Assembly: GCF_003217095.1 (NCBI RefSeq)
Contig: NZ_QJSR01000001.1
Location: 164,818-228,817, forward strand
Length of the DNA: 64,000 nt
Direction: 5' to 3'
DNA from: Rhizobium sp. PP-CC-3A-592
GTDB taxonomy: Bacteria > Pseudomonadota > Alphaproteobacteria > Rhizobiales > Rhizobiaceae
The notes below the pieces were generated by a model, which was not told the origin of the DNA, searched no databases, and was given only the letters and a program-made list of their open reading frames with translations. The translations under genes were made by a program, and so were the position numbers. Positions within the stretch are counted from its first letter, which is position 1, and the number at the start of each line of letters is the position of its first letter. This document shows, in pieces, positions 57,598 to 64,000 of this stretch.

Positions 57598-57966
57598 TTA
57601 CAGTACTTCTGGAGCCAGCGAGATGATCTTCATGTGGTTCTTGGCGCGAAGCTCGCGCGGAACCGGTCCGAAGATACGGGTGCCGATCGGCTCTTTCTTG
57701 TTGTCGATAAGAACGGCTGCGTTGTTATCGAAGCGGATGACGCTGCCGTCCGGACGACGAATGTCCTTGGCGGTGCGTACGACGACCGCCTTCATCACAT
57801 CGCCCTTCTTGACGCGGCCGCGCGGGATGGCTTCCTTGATGGAAACGACGATGACGTCGCCCACGGAAGCATACTTGCGCTTGGAGCCGCCCAGCACCTT
57901 GATGCACATGACACGACGTGCGCCGGAATTATCCGCCACGTCGAGGTTTGTTTGCATCTGAATCAT
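57598..57966 (-). CDS. rplN: 50S ribosomal protein L14
   Basis: 122 aa. uL14: [27 protein letters not shown]. First gene of the spc operon. It lies 442 nt downstream of rpsQ behind a terminator, as at the S10/spc operon border in E. coli, but with a much longer gap. Confidence 0.97.
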   Translation of the reverse strand: MIQMQTNLDVADNSGARRVMCIKVLGGSKRKYASVGDVIVVSIKEAIPRGRVKKGDVMKAVVVRTAKDIRRPDGSVIRFDNNAAVLIDNKKEPIGTRIFGPVPRELRAKNHMKIISLAPEVL

Positions 57967-58408
57967 GTCAGGTCGCCTTCTTGTTGTGACCGAACCGGTT
58001 GGGATCTCCTCATCGTGAAAGAGAGCCCCCTGTTCCGGCTTATGAAAATTTGCATGCGGCGCGCTGCACCCTCTTGCGAAGGGCGGCACGCCACAATGCT
58101 TTCAATGGCATTCCCAGTCCCTCGCCTCTCGGGAGAAGCAGGCGGGACATGATGCGACAGCGCGGGATCGATCTTGCCAGGGTGGTTTCCTGAAGACAGG
58201 ACCTTCCGTGCGCTCAAAGCAAAAGAACGCTCGTAACCCCGAGCGTTCCGTGGCTGCTTCATACAGAGATTCTCGCCGATTACAAGGGGCGACGTCCCAA
58301 ACCCGAGCCGAATTGGCCAGAAGCAGGACGACCCTTGATCTTACGAAGACGCCGCGCTTCCGTGTCTTGCGACACTGCGCGGCGCCATCGGCGTGACGTC
58401 TGGTAGAA
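57967..58408. other. 442-nt rpsQ-rplN spacer
   Basis: No credible gene; small frames on both strands have no ribosome site or family. It contains the terminator at 58217-58248. The 250 nt between it and rplN should hold the spc promoter; a TTGAAA near 58098 on minus is a -35 candidate without a clear -10. Confidence 0.5.
58217..58248 (-). terminator. Terminator of the S10 operon
   Basis: On minus: GAACGCTCG / CGAGCGTTC, nine perfect pairs, 6-nt loop, then TTTTGCTTT; about 160 nt after the rpsQ stop. Confidence 0.88.
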
Positions 58409-58645
58409 TTAGGCCTGGGCGGAAATGACCGTCCAGGTCTTGTCCTTGGAGATCGGCGCGCATTCCTGAATGGAAACAAGGTCGCCGACCTTGAACTGGT
58501 TCTTCTCGTCGTGCGCCTTGTACTTTTTGGAGCGACGGACGGTCTTCTGGAGGATCGGGTGCGCAAAGCGGCGCTCGACCCGTACGACGACGGTCTTCTC
58601 GTTCTTGTCGGAGACGACGGTGCCCTGCAGAATGCGTTTCGGCAT
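58409..58645 (-). CDS. rpsQ: 30S ribosomal protein S17
   Basis: 78 aa. uS17: [46 protein letters not shown]. Last gene of the S10 operon, 12 nt after rpmC. Confidence 0.97.
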   Translation of the reverse strand: MPKRILQGTVVSDKNEKTVVVRVERRFAHPILQKTVRRSKKYKAHDEKNQFKVGDLVSIQECAPISKDKTWTVISAQA

Positions 58646-58657
58646 TTTTCTTGGTCC

Positions 58658-58858
58658 TTAAGCCTTGGCTTCTGCCGCCTTCTGGCGGGCAATGGTTTTG
58701 ATGCGCGCGATGTCCTTGCGGACCTCGTTGATGCGCGACGACTTTTCAAGCTGGCCGGTCGCCTTCTGGAAGCGCAGGTTGAACTGCTCCTTCTTCAGCT
58801 TGGCAAGCTCGTCGTTGAGCTGGTCGGCGCTGAGCGCCCGAACGTCATTGGTTTTCAT
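58658..58858 (-). CDS. rpmC: 50S ribosomal protein L29
   Basis: 66 aa. uL29: [25 protein letters not shown] and [14 protein letters not shown] at 58858, 11 nt after rplP. Confidence 0.97.
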   Translation of the reverse strand: MKTNDVRALSADQLNDELAKLKKEQFNLRFQKATGQLEKSSRINEVRKDIARIKTIARQKAAEAKA

Positions 58859-58869
58859 GGGGCTTCTCC

Positions 58870-59283
58870 TTACTCCGCAATGCGCTGAACGAAGCGCGTC
58901 TTGACGGAGAGTTTCGCAGCACCAAGACGAAGGGCTTCGCGTGCGAGCTCCTCGTTGACGCCATCGATCTCGAACATCATACGACCAGGCTTGACCTTGC
59001 ACGCCCAGTATTCGACGGAGCCCTTACCCTTACCCATGCGGACTTCGGTTGGCTTCGCGGTAACCGGAACGTCCGGGAATACGCGGATCCAAACGCGGCC
59101 GGCACGCTTCATGTGACGCGTGATCGCGCGGCGGGCCGCTTCGATCTCGCGCGCATTGACGCGGTTCGGTTCCAAGGACTTCAAGCCGAATTCGCCGAAA
59201 GCAAGATCAGATCCGCCCTTGGCTACGCCCTTGATGCGGCCCTTGAATTGCTTGCGATACTTCGTACGCTTTGGCTGCAACAT
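58870..59283 (-). CDS. rplP: 50S ribosomal protein L16
   Basis: 137 aa. uL16: [24 protein letters not shown] and [27 protein letters not shown]. Confidence 0.97.
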   Translation of the reverse strand: MLQPKRTKYRKQFKGRIKGVAKGGSDLAFGEFGLKSLEPNRVNAREIEAARRAITRHMKRAGRVWIRVFPDVPVTAKPTEVRMGKGKGSVEYWACKVKPGRMMFEIDGVNEELAREALRLGAAKLSVKTRFVQRIAE

Positions 59284-59321
59284 TTTTTTAATTCTCCGAT
59301 ATTGGCTGCCAAACGCGACTT

Positions 59322-60053
59322 TTACGCGTTTTCACGACGGCGATCACGATCGCGATCGCGATCACGTCCACCACTACCCTGACTGTCACTCTCGCTCGCA
59401 CGGCGCTCGGAGGCCATCGGATCGTGTTCAAGGATTTCGCCCTTGAAGATCCAGACCTTGATGCCGCAGATGCCGAATGCCGTCACAGCTTCGGCAACAC
59501 CGTAGTCGATGTCGGCGCGCAGCGTGTGAAGCGGAACGCGACCTTCGCGATACCACTCGGTACGGGCGATTTCGGCGCCACCCAGGCGGCCGGCGCAGGT
59601 GATCTTGATGCCTTCGGCACCCAGACGCATGGCCGACTGAACCGAACGCTTCATCGCACGGCGGAAAGCCACGCGGCGCTCGAGCTGCTGAGCGATCGAC
59701 TGCGCGACGAGCGTCGCATCGACTTCCGGCTTGCGCACTTCAACGATGTTGAGGTGCGTTTCCGAGTTCGTCATTTCCGACAGCTTGCGACGCAGCTTTT
59801 CGATGTCTGCGCCCTTCTTGCCGATGATCAGACCCGGGCGAGCCGAGTGGATCGTAACGCGGCACTTCTTGTGCGGACGCTCGATGACGACCTTCGAGAT
59901 ACCGGCCTGCTTCAGTTCATCCATCAGATACTTGCGGATCTTCAGGTCTTCGTGGAGCAGCTTGCCGTATTCGGCATTGTCAGCGAACCAACGGCTATCC
60001 CAGGTCCGGTTGATGCCGAGACGGAAACCGATTGGATTGATTTTCTGGCCCAT
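59322..60053 (-). CDS. rpsC: 30S ribosomal protein S3
   Basis: 243 aa. uS3: [24 protein letters not shown] start, KH domain [21 protein letters not shown]-terminal [14 protein letters not shown]. The last 28 residues are a charged tail ending in repeated Arg-Asp pairs, encoded by a GATCGC tandem. Start overlaps the rplV stop by one base. Confidence 0.97.
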   Translation of the reverse strand: MGQKINPIGFRLGINRTWDSRWFADNAEYGKLLHEDLKIRKYLMDELKQAGISKVVIERPHKKCRVTIHSARPGLIIGKKGADIEKLRRKLSEMTNSETHLNIVEVRKPEVDATLVAQSIAQQLERRVAFRRAMKRSVQSAMRLGAEGIKITCAGRLGGAEIARTEWYREGRVPLHTLRADIDYGVAEAVTAFGICGIKVWIFKGEILEHDPMASERRASESDSQGSGGRDRDRDRDRRRENA

Positions 60054-60442
60054 TATGCGGCCTCCCCTTTGGCTTCCACTTCACGAACAACGATCGTCAA
60101 GTGTGCAAACGGCTTTTCGATCCGCGATGCACGACCGCGACCACGAGCGTGGAAGCGCTTCATCACCATCGACTTGCCAACAAAAGCTTCCGCAACGACG
60201 AGCGAGTCGACGTCGAGGTCGTGGTTGTTCTCGGCGTTTGCGATGGCCGATTCCAGGGTCTTCTTGACCGTGCCGGCGATACGCTTGCGGGAGAATTCAA
60301 GTTCGGCCAGAGCACGGTCGACCTTCTTGCCGCGGATCATCGCGGCAACGAGGTTGAGCTTCTGGGGGCTGACGCGGATCGTGCGCGCAACAGCCTGCGC
60401 TTCATTATCCGCCAGCCGACGTTCGGCTTTTGCCTTGCCCAT
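60053..60442 (-). CDS. rplV: 50S ribosomal protein L22
   Basis: 129 aa. uL22: [27 protein letters not shown] and [25 protein letters not shown] (tunnel-lining loop region). Confidence 0.97.
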   Translation of the reverse strand: MGKAKAERRLADNEAQAVARTIRVSPQKLNLVAAMIRGKKVDRALAELEFSRKRIAGTVKKTLESAIANAENNHDLDVDSLVVAEAFVGKSMVMKRFHARGRGRASRIEKPFAHLTIVVREVEAKGEAA

Positions 60443-60444
60443 CG

Positions 60445-60723
60445 TTACTTCCTCTTTGCCTTCTTGTCCGCACCGTGACCGTAATAGGTCCGGGTCGGAG
60501 AGAATTCACCGAACTTGTGACCGACCATGTCTTCATTGACATTGACGGGCACATGCTTGGAACCGTTGTAGACGCCAAAGGTCAGACCGACGAACTGCGG
60601 CAAGATGGTGGAGCGACGGCTCCACATCTTGATGACCTCATTGCGCCCGCCTTCGCGAACCTTCTCAGCCTTCTTGAGAAGATAGCCGTCGACGAACGGA
60701 CCTTTCCATACTGAACGAGCCAT
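60445..60723 (-). CDS. rpsS: 30S ribosomal protein S19
   Basis: 92 aa. uS19: [18 protein letters not shown] and [25 protein letters not shown]. Confidence 0.97.
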   Translation of the reverse strand: MARSVWKGPFVDGYLLKKAEKVREGGRNEVIKMWSRRSTILPQFVGLTFGVYNGSKHVPVNVNEDMVGHKFGEFSPTRTYYGHGADKKAKRK

Positions 60724-60739
60724 TTGTGACTACCTCTTC

Positions 60740-61576
60740 TTACTTCTTGCGCTGATGGCGCGAACGCATGATGAACTTGTCGGTCGACTTGTTCGAACGC
60801 GTGCGCTTGCCCTTGGTCGGCTTGCCCCACGGTGTGACCGGGTGGCGGCCGCCCGAGGTGCGGCCTTCGCCGCCGCCGTGCGGGTGGTCGACCGGGTTCA
60901 TAACGACGCCGCGGTTATGCGGGGTCTTGCCCCGCCAGCGGGTGCGACCAGCCTTGCCATCGTTGATGTTGCCGTGGTCCGGGTTGGACACGGCGCCGAT
61001 CGATGCGAGGCAGCTCGCATGAACCAGGCGCTGTTCGCCGGAGTTGAGGCGCAGGATCGCCATGCCCTGGTCACGACCGACGAGCTGCACGTAGGTGCCT
61101 GCCGAGCGTGCCATCTGGCCACCCTTGCCGGGCTTCATTTCCACGTTGTGGATGATGGAGCCGACCGGGATGAACTGCAGCGGCATGGTGTTGCCGGGCT
61201 TTACGTCGACAGCCTTCTCGGAGGCGATGACCTTGTCACCGACGGCGAGGCGCTGCGGCGCAATGATGTAGGCCTGCGTGCCGTCTTCGTACTTGATCAG
61301 CGCGATGAACGCCGTACGGTTCGGGTCGTACTCCAGACGCTCGACCGTGCCATCAACGTCGAACTTGCGACGCTTGAAGTCGATCAGACGGTAGGTCCGC
61401 TTGTGACCGCCGCCGATGAAGCGAGCCGTGATACGGCCGAGGTTGTTACGACCACCGCTCTTGGTGAGACCCTGTGTCAGCGCCTTGACCGGCTTGCCCT
61501 TGTAGAGCGAAGAACGGTCGACGATGACCAGCTGACGCTGGCTTGGGGTCGTCGGATTGAAACTTTTCAATGCCAT
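60740..61576 (-). CDS. rplB: 50S ribosomal protein L2
   Basis: 278 aa. uL2: [24 protein letters not shown] and the peptidyl-transferase region [30 protein letters not shown]. Confidence 0.97.
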   Translation of the reverse strand: MALKSFNPTTPSQRQLVIVDRSSLYKGKPVKALTQGLTKSGGRNNLGRITARFIGGGHKRTYRLIDFKRRKFDVDGTVERLEYDPNRTAFIALIKYEDGTQAYIIAPQRLAVGDKVIASEKAVDVKPGNTMPLQFIPVGSIIHNVEMKPGKGGQMARSAGTYVQLVGRDQGMAILRLNSGEQRLVHASCLASIGAVSNPDHGNINDGKAGRTRWRGKTPHNRGVVMNPVDHPHGGGEGRTSGGRHPVTPWGKPTKGKRTRSNKSTDKFIMRSRHQRKK

Positions 61577-61635
61577 TTTCTTGTTCCCTTTTGGGTCTTT
61601 ACCCGGGGGTTATGAAACCGCTCTGGGTTTAACCT

Positions 61636-61929
61636 TTAGAGTCCGGTGGAGACGTCGATGGACTGACCGTCAGCAAGTGTGACGATCGCCTTCTTGACAT
61701 CCCGCTGCCGGCCAGCGAAGCCACGGAAGCGCTTGAGCTTGCCCTTGCGAAGAAGCGTGTTCACTGCCGTAACCTTGACGCCGAACAGAGCTTCGATCGC
61801 AGCCTTGATTTCCGGCTTCGATGCGTCCTTGGCGACGTTGAAGATGATCTGGTTCTGTTCAGAAACCAGCGTGGATTTTTCGGTGATCGACGGAGAGAGG
61901 ATCACATCGTAATGGCGAAGATCCGTCAC
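61636..61929 (-). CDS. rplW: 50S ribosomal protein L23
   Basis: 97 aa. uL23: [40 protein letters not shown]. Docking site for SRP and trigger factor at the tunnel exit. Overlaps rplD by 4 nt. Confidence 0.97.
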   Translation of the reverse strand: MTDLRHYDVILSPSITEKSTLVSEQNQIIFNVAKDASKPEIKAAIEALFGVKVTAVNTLLRKGKLKRFRGFAGRQRDVKKAIVTLADGQSIDVSTGL

Positions 61930-62546
61930 TTGAACCGCTCCTCCAGAGCCTCGATCGCATCCTTGGAAAGCACAAGCTTGCCGCGGCGCAGAATGTCGTA
62001 AACGTTGATGCCCTGGATCGGGAGAACGTCCACGTTCGGGATGTTCTTGGCAGCGAGCTTGAAGTTGTTGTCGAGCTCGGCGCCGCCGATGAACAGTGCG
62101 TTGGTCAGGCCCAGCGATGCGAATGCACCGGTCAGGGACTTCGTCTTGGCTTCCGTCGCAACCAGGCTGTCGATGATGATCAGCTCATCGGCCTTCAGCT
62201 TGGCAGAGAGGGCGTGACGCAGGCCGAGCGCGCGAACCTTCTTGGGAAGATCATGCTCGTGGCTGCGCGTGACCGGGCCGTGAGCCTTGCCACCGCCGCG
62301 GAACTGCGGAGCGCGTGCGGAATGGTGACGAGCGCGGCCCGTACCCTTCTGCTTGTACATCTTGGCGCCGGTGCGGGAGACTTCGCCGCGCGTCAGGGTC
62401 TTGTGCGTGCCCTGCTGCTTCTTGGCGAGCTGCCAGCGGATGACGCGGGCGATCAGGTCCTTGCGGACATCCAGGCCGAAGATGGCGTCGGACAGGGAAA
62501 CCGTGCCTGCGTCCTTACCATCCAGTGTGGTGACGGTGAGATCCAT
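61926..62546 (-). CDS. rplD: 50S ribosomal protein L4
   Basis: 206 aa. uL4: loop [26 protein letters not shown] and terminal [14 protein letters not shown]. Autoregulator of the S10 operon in gammaproteobacteria; not established here. Overlaps rplC by one base. Confidence 0.97.
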   Translation of the reverse strand: MDLTVTTLDGKDAGTVSLSDAIFGLDVRKDLIARVIRWQLAKKQQGTHKTLTRGEVSRTGAKMYKQKGTGRARHHSARAPQFRGGGKAHGPVTRSHEHDLPKKVRALGLRHALSAKLKADELIIIDSLVATEAKTKSLTGAFASLGLTNALFIGGAELDNNFKLAAKNIPNVDVLPIQGINVYDILRRGKLVLSKDAIEALEERFK

Positions 62547-63241
62547 TATTCGGCTCCCTCATGTGCTGCTGCGCGAACGCCGGCCGGACGCGGAGCGTTT
62601 TCCGGGATGCCGGCCTTGATGGCGTCGCGGACGACGATCCAGGAGCCCTTGGAGCCGGGTACGGCACCCTTGACGAGGATCAGACCGCGGTCTTCATCGG
62701 TGGATACGACTTCGAGGTTCTGGGTGGTGATGCGTGTCTGGCCCATGTGACCAGCCATGCGCTTGCCCTTCCAGACGCGGCCCGGATCCTGGTTGGAACC
62801 GGTCGAACCATGCGAACGGTGCGAGACCGAAACGCCGTGCGTTGCACGCAGACCGCCGAAGTTATGGCGCTTCATGGCGCCGGCAAAGCCCTTACCGATC
62901 GAAGTGCCGGTGACGTCTACCAGCTGGCCGGTGACGAAATGGCTTGCCGTCAGCTCGGAGCCGACGTCGATCAGGTTTTCCGAGGTCACCCGGAACTCGA
63001 CGAGCTTGGCCTTCGGCTCGACGTTTGCAGCGGCGAAGTGGCCGCGCATCGCCTTCGGCGTGTTCTTGACCTTGGCCTGGCCTGCGCCGAGCTGCACGGC
63101 GACGTAGCCGTTCTTTTCTTCCGTGCGCTGGCCCACCACCTGGCAGTTTTCCATCCGCAACACGGTCACTGGAATGTGCTCGCCGGCGTCGTTGTAGACC
63201 CGGGTCATTCCCACTTTCTGTGCAATCACACCTGAACGCAT
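62546..63241 (-). CDS. rplC: 50S ribosomal protein L3
   Basis: 231 aa. uL3: [28 protein letters not shown] and [31 protein letters not shown]. Slightly longer than the E. coli protein because of an Ala-rich C-terminus. A 173-nt spacer precedes it after rpsJ. Confidence 0.97.
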   Translation of the reverse strand: MRSGVIAQKVGMTRVYNDAGEHIPVTVLRMENCQVVGQRTEEKNGYVAVQLGAGQAKVKNTPKAMRGHFAAANVEPKAKLVEFRVTSENLIDVGSELTASHFVTGQLVDVTGTSIGKGFAGAMKRHNFGGLRATHGVSVSHRSHGSTGSNQDPGRVWKGKRMAGHMGQTRITTQNLEVVSTDEDRGLILVKGAVPGSKGSWIVVRDAIKAGIPENAPRPAGVRAAAHEGAE

Positions 63242-63414
63242 CGGTTCATTCCTCTTCAGAGTCCCTGTCGGGGAAAACCCCTTCAGCCTCTTTGTTCAAG
63301 GCTTCCATCCGGCATTTTCGCCATTGGTCACCCGTTTCTGGAAGTCGTTGGACGGAATGTCCACGTACCTTCCTTGTTATATCCACCCGGTCCGAAGCGT
63401 TCCGGGAGGGGCCT

Positions 63415-63723
63415 TTAGAGCTTGATCTCGACGTCGACGCCGGCGGCCAGATCGAGCTTCATCAGGGCGTCGACCGTCTGGGGGGTTGGATCGACGATGT
63501 CGAGAAGACGCTTGTGCGTGCGCATCTCGAACTGTTCGCGGCTCTTCTTGTCGACGTGGGGCGACCGGTTGACCGTGAACTTTTCGATACGCGTGGGCAG
63601 CGGCACGGGACCACGGACGCTGGCGCCCGTACGCTTGGCCGTCGACACGATTTCACGCGTGGAGGCATCGAGGATCCGGTGATCAAACGCCTTCAGGCGG
63701 ATGCGGATATTCTGGCCGTTCAT
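63415..63723 (-). CDS. rpsJ: 30S ribosomal protein S10
   Basis: 102 aa. uS10: [26 protein letters not shown] and [23 protein letters not shown]. First gene of the S10 operon. AAGGAC lies before the start, just after a 7-bp hairpin at 63742-63763. Confidence 0.97.
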
Positions 63724-63741
63724 TCGACTAGTCCTTTTTTT

Positions 63742-63763
63742 CGTATGGGCAACTGGCCATACG
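63742..63763 (-). promoter_or_regulatory. Leader hairpin of the S10 operon
   Basis: CGTATGG / CCATACG, seven pairs, 8-nt loop, between the putative promoter and the rpsJ ribosome site. Position suits translational control of rpsJ; not a known class. Confidence 0.45.
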
Positions 63764-63773
63764 CCAAATCTTC

Positions 63774-63802
63774 AATTGTTACGGTCGGCCGCGTCTTGTC
63801 AA
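63774..63802 (-). promoter_or_regulatory. Probable S10-operon promoter
   Basis: On minus: -35 TTGACA (63797-63802), 17-nt spacer, -10 ACAATT (63774-63779), about 50 nt ahead of rpsJ. It overlaps the T-run after the tuf terminator hairpin. Confidence 0.55.
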
Positions 63803-63842
63803 AAAGCGCAGGAACCGGGTTGTTAGCGCCCGGTCCCTGCTA
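63803..63842 (-). terminator. Terminator-like hairpin after tuf
   Basis: On minus: AGGGaCCGGG / CCCGGtTCCT with an 8-9-nt loop, then GCGC and T5. About 25 nt after the tuf stop. Confidence 0.55.
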
Positions 63843-63863
63843 GGTCAACGGCCTAGCCGCTGA

Positions 63864-64000
63864 TTACTCGACGATCGAAGCCACGATGCCGGCGCCGACG
63901 GTGCGGCCGCCTTCGCGGATCGCGAAGCGCAGCTTTTCTTCCATCGCGATCGGAACGATCAGCTCGACGGCAACGGTGACGTTGTCGCCCGGCATGACCA
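63864..64000 (-). CDS. tuf: Elongation factor Tu, 3' end only
   Basis: The last 45 or so codons are visible: [20 protein letters not shown], then [17 protein letters not shown] and the stop at 63864-63866. This is the conserved EF-Tu C-terminus; the start lies beyond base 64000. It precedes rpsJ as in most proteobacterial str-S10 clusters. Confidence 0.97.
   Translation of the reverse strand, partial: VMPGDNVTVAVELIVPIAMEEKLRFAIREGGRTVGAGIVASIVE

Noticed and set aside
57963..58262. 99-codon minus frame in the rpsQ-rplN spacer
   Set aside because: It crosses the terminator, has no ribosome site and overlaps the rplN start region.
59322..59400. GATCGC tandem in rpsC as a mobile repeat
   Set aside because: It simply encodes the Arg-Asp tail of S3, whose length of 243 aa is ordinary for rhizobia.

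Overview
The window is a high-GC, gene-dense chromosomal segment whose gene content points to an alphaproteobacterium of the Rhizobiaceae (Rhizobium/Agrobacterium-like). The supporting families are an ATP12-type chaperone, DUF2336, DUF1489, PAS_5, BTLCP and DUF1624 proteins, a C-minus S14, and the 'S10-spc-alpha' ribosomal layout followed by degP-rarA, crcB-rluC-HAD-ATP12. The genus cannot be settled from the sequence alone. I see no phage, insertion sequence, CRISPR array or integrated element.

Layout. (1) 1-5554, minus: a class III aminotransferase (cut by the window edge), an extended SDR, a four-helix SMR/ArnE-like membrane protein, a DprE1-like FAD oxidase and a HAD-UbiA fusion. Together they look like a polyprenyl-phosphate-pentose pathway, related in logic to mycobacterial decaprenyl-phospho-arabinose synthesis and rhizobial NoeCHOP. 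(2) 5688-15700: a secreted hydrolase, parE, a GNAT protein, a DFR-like reductase, a DUF2336 protein, a degenerate CitE-like protein, a flavin reductase, a nitroreductase and a secreted protein. (3) 15756-20351: thrS, the iscU-like gene and yidD, folE and hisI, with a long structured region between iscU and folE. (4) 20479-28700: patatin, CBS, rhomboid, PAS, PilZ, LapG-like protease, a membrane-anchored protein, a D,D-carboxypeptidase with SPOR domain and a small protein. (5) 28775-38217: DUF1489, sdaA, DUF599, DUF1624, a LiuR-like MerR regulator, mgtE, a peptide-deformylase-like protein without its usual metal ligands, tRNA-Leu(GAG), lipB, a DMT transporter and an XRE regulator. (6) 38296-41882: glutathione-dependent formaldehyde oxidation (hydroxymethylglutathione dehydrogenase and S-formylglutathione hydrolase) with three small genes between them. 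(7) 41941-48048: crcB, rluC, HAD and ATP12 on plus, facing sugE (with a guanidine-II riboswitch), rarA and degP on minus. (8) 48340-64000, minus: rplQ, rpoA, rpsK, rpsM, adk, secY, then rplO back to rpsJ and the 3' end of tuf.

The ribosomal cluster keeps the classical gene order. It is interrupted by unusually long spacers, several of which carry intrinsic-terminator-like hairpins: rpsQ/rplN, rplO/secY, rpsM/rpsK, and after rplQ. This suggests several separately controlled units.

The most interesting items are the five-gene polyprenyl-sugar cluster, the textbook mini-ykkC (guanidine-II) riboswitch before sugE, the palindrome TTTACGTAAA present twice (once inside the promoter spacer of the MerR gene), the ligand-less deformylase homologue, and the structured spacer upstream of folE.
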